DNA of 8,409 bases from JANXDG01 sp964521665. GTDB lineage: Bacteria; Elusimicrobiota; Endomicrobiia; DTEH01. The notes under the pieces were generated by a model, which was not told where the DNA came from, made no database searches, and worked only from the letters and a program-made list of their open reading frames with translations. Location of the stretch: NCBI GenBank assembly GCA_964521665.1, contig CAZFSG010000052.1, forward strand, positions 1-8,409, read 5' to 3'. Position numbers and translations under genes: made by a program. Of the stretch, positions 6,284-8,409 are shown one piece after another (the first letter of the stretch is position 1; each line of letters opens with the position of its first letter).

Positions 6284-7405
6284 TTATTTATTTTCTGGAT
6301 ACACAAATATATTATCGTTAAAATCTTTTATCATAACAGAACTTCTTGTTTTTGATATTACAACTTGTGGTTCTATAACAACTTTACTATTATTCGTCGT
6401 ATGAAGAACAAAGTTAGGTATTGCAAACCAAGATATTATGCTTCTTAGTTGTTTAACAATTTTGATACCCACAGAAAGTGGTGTTCTAAAATGCGATGTT
6501 CCTTCAACAATGTCACATTGTAACAGTTGATAAGGCCTTACTCTAAGTGATAAAAGTTTATTGAACAATTCTGCTAAAACTTGTACTTTATCATTTATTC
6601 CTTTAAGTAGTACAGTGTTTGATGAAAGTGGAATACCATAATCAGATAATGTATTAAACACATATTCTGTATAATCATTTAATTCTTTAGGATGGTTTAC
6701 CATTATATTCAAATACACAGGTTGATACTTTTTTAACATATTGCACAATTTAGGAGTAATTCTTTGTGGTAAAACAACAGGTATCCTTGTTTCTATTCTA
6801 ATAACAGATATATGTGGTATTTGTCGCAAATGTTTCAACACAAATTCTAATTTTTCATCAGATAATACTAACGGGTCACCTCCTGAAAGTATAACATGGT
6901 TAATTTCAGGATGTTGTTTAAGATATTTTATTACAAGTTGGAACTCGTTATTTGTTATCTCAGATTCATTTTTACCAACAAAGTTTTTATATGAACAAAA
7001 TCTGCAATATGCCGCACATTGGTCTGTTAGCAAAATTGTGATTCTGTCTAGATATCTGTGAACAATTTCAGGTAAAACTAAAAAATCGTCTTTCTTGTTA
7101 TCATTTTGAATTTTTTGAGTTGATATTTCCTCAGGCAAAATTTTTATTTCATCAATTGTAGGTATGAATTGTCTTCGTATAGGACAATGTTCGTTATTTT
7201 GGTCAATTAAAGACAAAAGATACCCTGTTAAAGCAAACTTAAATTTTGTATGAAGTAAACCTCTTTGTTCTTCAATTGTAAGATTTAATTGGCGAGCAAG
7301 TTTATGATAATCTGAGATTCTATTTTTTATTTGTAAAAACCAATTTTGTGAAAACCCGTGTTGACTTTTTTGTATTGAAGAACTATGCGATGTATCTTTA
7401 CTCAT
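6284..7405 (-). CDS. KamA-family radical SAM aminomutase-like protein
   Basis: Encodes 373 residues, close to the usual KamA/EpmB size (about 340-420). The family uses a [4Fe-4S] cluster, SAM and PLP to shift an amino group between C2 and C3 of an amino acid. Visible: N-terminal KamA-type helices with CPIRRQFIPT (74-83); LPEIVHRYLDR (111-121); cluster motif C-AAY-C-RF-C (130, 134, 137); SGGDPL (174-179); RIETRIPVVLPQRIT (203-217); QCDIVEG...HFRTP (296-309). The region that carries the Gly-rich PLP-lysine loop and a substrate-binding Asp in true lysine 2,3-aminomutase reads FVLHTTNNSKVVIEPQ here (332-347). A lysine (341) remains, but the four glycines are gone and the Asp position is His. Substrate is therefore uncertain and no gene symbol is given. 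Its ATG overlaps the HTH stop (ATGA) and has no Shine-Dalgarno. No acetyltransferase partner (AblB) is present. Confidence 0.88.
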   Translation of the reverse strand: MSKDTSHSSSIQKSQHGFSQNWFLQIKNRISDYHKLARQLNLTIEEQRGLLHTKFKFALTGYLLSLIDQNNEHCPIRRQFIPTIDEIKILPEEISTQKIQNDNKKDDFLVLPEIVHRYLDRITILLTDQCAAYCRFCSYKNFVGKNESEITNNEFQLVIKYLKQHPEINHVILSGGDPLVLSDEKLEFVLKHLRQIPHISVIRIETRIPVVLPQRITPKLCNMLKKYQPVYLNIMVNHPKELNDYTEYVFNTLSDYGIPLSSNTVLLKGINDKVQVLAELFNKLLSLRVRPYQLLQCDIVEGTSHFRTPLSVGIKIVKQLRSIISWFAIPNFVLHTTNNSKVVIEPQVVISKTRSSVMIKDFNDNIFVYPENK

Positions 7406-7644
7406 TTATTTTTATTCAATAGTTTATCTAATGAATACTGCAAATTTTCTCTTGTTATAAGATTTTCTTTAAGCCAACTATCAATTACAGATTTTGAGAA
7501 TCTATATTGCCCACCAATTTTTGATGCAGGTATTTTTTTCTCTCGAATAAGTTTGTATATTTTTGATTTACCAATACCTAAGTATTCAGAAAGTTCTTTT
7601 ACATCCATTACTTCTTTAAATTTTGATAAATCTTTTTCTTGCAT
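7402..7644 (-). CDS. Excisionase-type helix-turn-helix DNA-binding protein
   Basis: From ATG 7644 it encodes 80 residues. Residues 14-59 match the HTH_17/excisionase (MerR-like winged helix) pattern: DVKELSEYLGIGKSKIYKLIREKKIP, then KIGGQYRFSKSVIDSWL. A lysine-rich coil-like tail follows (LDKLLNKNK). In-frame TTG 7692 is disfavoured because it would lie within the predicted promoter; ATG 7608 would leave just the domain, so the exact start is unsure and no strong Shine-Dalgarno helps. The stop overlaps the kamA start by four bases. Likely role: transcription regulator of its own unit, possibly binding the inverted repeat just upstream (inference). It is not evidently a phage excisionase, as no integrase or att site is seen. 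Confidence 0.85.
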   Translation of the reverse strand: MQEKDLSKFKEVMDVKELSEYLGIGKSKIYKLIREKKIPASKIGGQYRFSKSVIDSWLKENLITRENLQYSLDKLLNKNK

Positions 7645-7682
7645 AACTCTTACACAAAATTTTAATATTTTATGTTTTTTAA

Positions 7683-7712
7683 TTTTTACCAAATTTTACT
7701 ATTTTTTGTCAA
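7683..7712 (-). promoter_or_regulatory. Putative promoter of the HTH-kamA unit
   Basis: On the minus strand a perfect TTGACA (7712-7707) is followed after 18 bp by TAAAAA (7688-7683, four of six). The start point would be near 7676, about 30 bases before ATG 7644. The -10 is weak, so confidence is moderate. Another TTGACA occurs at 7759-7754 without a good -10. Confidence 0.45.
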
Positions 7713-7725
7713 TAGTTGGTAAAAA
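7683..7725. promoter_or_regulatory. Nested inverted repeat over the HTH-kamA promoter (candidate operator)
   Basis: TTTTTACCAA (7683-7692) is a perfect inverted match to TTGGTAAAAA (7716-7725). Inside, ACTATT (7698-7703) matches AATAGT (7711-7716). The outer arms cover the -10 and flank the -35. Dyad symmetry over a promoter beside a DNA-binding protein gene suggests autoregulation. An RNA or DNA hairpin is the alternative; no U-run follows as in a terminator. Confidence 0.5.
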
Positions 7726-7732
7726 ATTTTTT

Positions 7733-7764
7733 AAAAATTGTTAATTTTGAAGTTGTCAATTTTT
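7733..7764 (-). terminator. Weak hairpin at the end of tsaB
   Basis: AAAAATTG (7733-7740) and CAATTTTT (7757-7764) form an 8-bp AT-rich stem overlapping the tsaB stop, with A/T runs after it. The stem is weak and the loop is 16 nt, so this is only a possible terminator. Confidence 0.25.
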
Positions 7765-8409
7765 AATAATATGTATGTCTAATATAAAAAGGAAAAAGTT
7801 CTTTATACGAAACTATTTCATACAAAGTTTTATCTTCATCTAAAAACAATTCTATAATTTGTTTTGACGAAAAATTTAGTGAAACCAAATTATTATAATT
7901 TTTATAATTTGTGTCAAAAAATTTTGGTACTACAAAATAATCTGCTTCTTCTAAATTTATTTCTTGCTGTCTTATATACCCGTATTTCAACATTTTTTGT
8001 ATTTTATTATTTTTAAATTCAAATTTGCAGAAATAAAATTCGTTTTTTACTGACGGAAACAAAGTTATTATTTTACAATTTTCTTTTATCTTATATTTTT
8101 TAACAAACTCGTACACCAACATTGAAAACGATGTTGTAGCAATTATTTTTACTTTCAAAAATTTTGCCAACAATCTTATAAAACTAAGTCCTATTCTTAA
8201 TCCAGTAAAACTTCCAGGACCTCTATTAACACCTAACAGATTTATATCATCCAAACAAAGGTTTGATTTTTTTAACATAGTATCTAAACTTGTTGTTAGT
8301 TCTTCAGAATGGTCTGAAGATTTTTTTGAAATACAATAAGTACTCCCATTTTTGTACAAACTTATTGAAAGCATATATGTTGAAGTATCTACTGCAAGGA
8401 TATTAACAT
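7763..8409 (-). CDS. tsaB: TsaB, tRNA t6A biosynthesis protein (5' end cut by window)
   Basis: TsaB is the inactive-kinase-like partner of TsaD in the complex (with TsaE) that transfers threonylcarbamoyl from threonylcarbamoyl-AMP, made by TsaC, to A37 of ANN-decoding tRNAs in the cytoplasm. The reading frame runs to the window edge: codons from 8407 give VNILAVDTSTYMLSISLY, matching the family N-terminus M-x-ILAIDTS. The internal ATG 8374 would delete this first strand, so the true start lies a codon or more beyond the edge. Other signs: HSEEL and GPGSFTGLRIG (about 63-73), the TsaB signature; FPSVKNEFYF where many homologues have DARR-x-E-x-Y; and C-terminal PFYIRHTYY (usual P-x-Y-x-R). The 214 visible residues fit a normal-length family member. 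It is followed after about 120 bp by the HTH gene, which seems to have its own promoter. Confidence 0.93.
   Translation of the reverse strand, partial: VNILAVDTSTYMLSISLYKNGSTYCISKKSSDHSEELTTSLDTMLKKSNLCLDDINLLGVNRGPGSFTGLRIGLSFIRLLAKFLKVKIIATTSFSMLVYEFVKKYKIKENCKIITLFPSVKNEFYFCKFEFKNNKIQKMLKYGYIRQQEINLEEADYFVVPKFFDTNYKNYNNLVSLNFSSKQIIELFLDEDKTLYEIVSYKELFPFYIRHTYY

Noticed and set aside
7402..7644. Phage or integrative-element excisionase
   Set aside because: The fold matches, but no integrase, att site or phage gene is nearby, and the domain is common in ordinary regulators.
7690..7692. TTG start at 7692 for the HTH gene
   Set aside because: It falls inside the predicted promoter, has no ribosome-binding site, and adds residues outside the family domain.
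6741..7744. Plus-strand open frames at 6741-7061 and 7385-7744
   Set aside because: They overlap kamA and the HTH gene antisense, with no recognisable product.

Overview
The window is very AT-rich bacterial DNA in which every supportable gene lies on the minus strand. The large gene encodes an exported protein with a signal peptide, a right-handed beta-helix, a string of Ig-like domains and a C-terminal module of the FlgD-Ig / type-IX-sorting (T9SS-A-like) kind ('YPNP ... GVY'). That architecture is typical of diderm, mostly uncultured candidate-phylum bacteria (Elusimicrobia, Desantisbacteria, Firestonebacteria or WOR-type lineages). The lineage guess is low-confidence inference; only base composition and protein style support it.

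Layout in transcription order (right to left). At the right edge is tsaB (7763-8409, cut by the edge), encoding a subunit of the tRNA t6A machinery. Next comes a two-gene unit: a small excisionase-type helix-turn-helix protein (7402-7644), then a radical-SAM protein of the lysine 2,3-aminomutase (KamA) family (6284-7405). The two overlap by ATGA and the second has no ribosome-binding site of its own, so translational coupling is likely. A TTGACA-type promoter inside a nested inverted repeat precedes the HTH gene. Then comes a non-coding stretch of about 400 bp (5876-6283) packed with at least seven short palindromes of two families and a 57-bp repeat. It is followed by a small, very basic protein made of two 39-residue repeats behind a near-perfect Shine-Dalgarno (5636-5875). 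Last is the 1759-residue surface protein (109-5388) with its own sigma-70-like promoter. The first 108 bp hold another palindrome of the same family and a second copy of the 57/58-bp repeat.

The genes do not form one obvious pathway. tsaB is housekeeping; the HTH/kamA pair looks like a small self-regulated unit; the basic protein and the surface protein seem to be separate transcription units. The points most worth following up are the palindrome array with its shared end repeat, the KamA homologue lacking the glycine-rich PLP loop, the duplicated basic protein, and two corrected start sites (surface protein at GTG 5388, TsaB beginning beyond the window edge).
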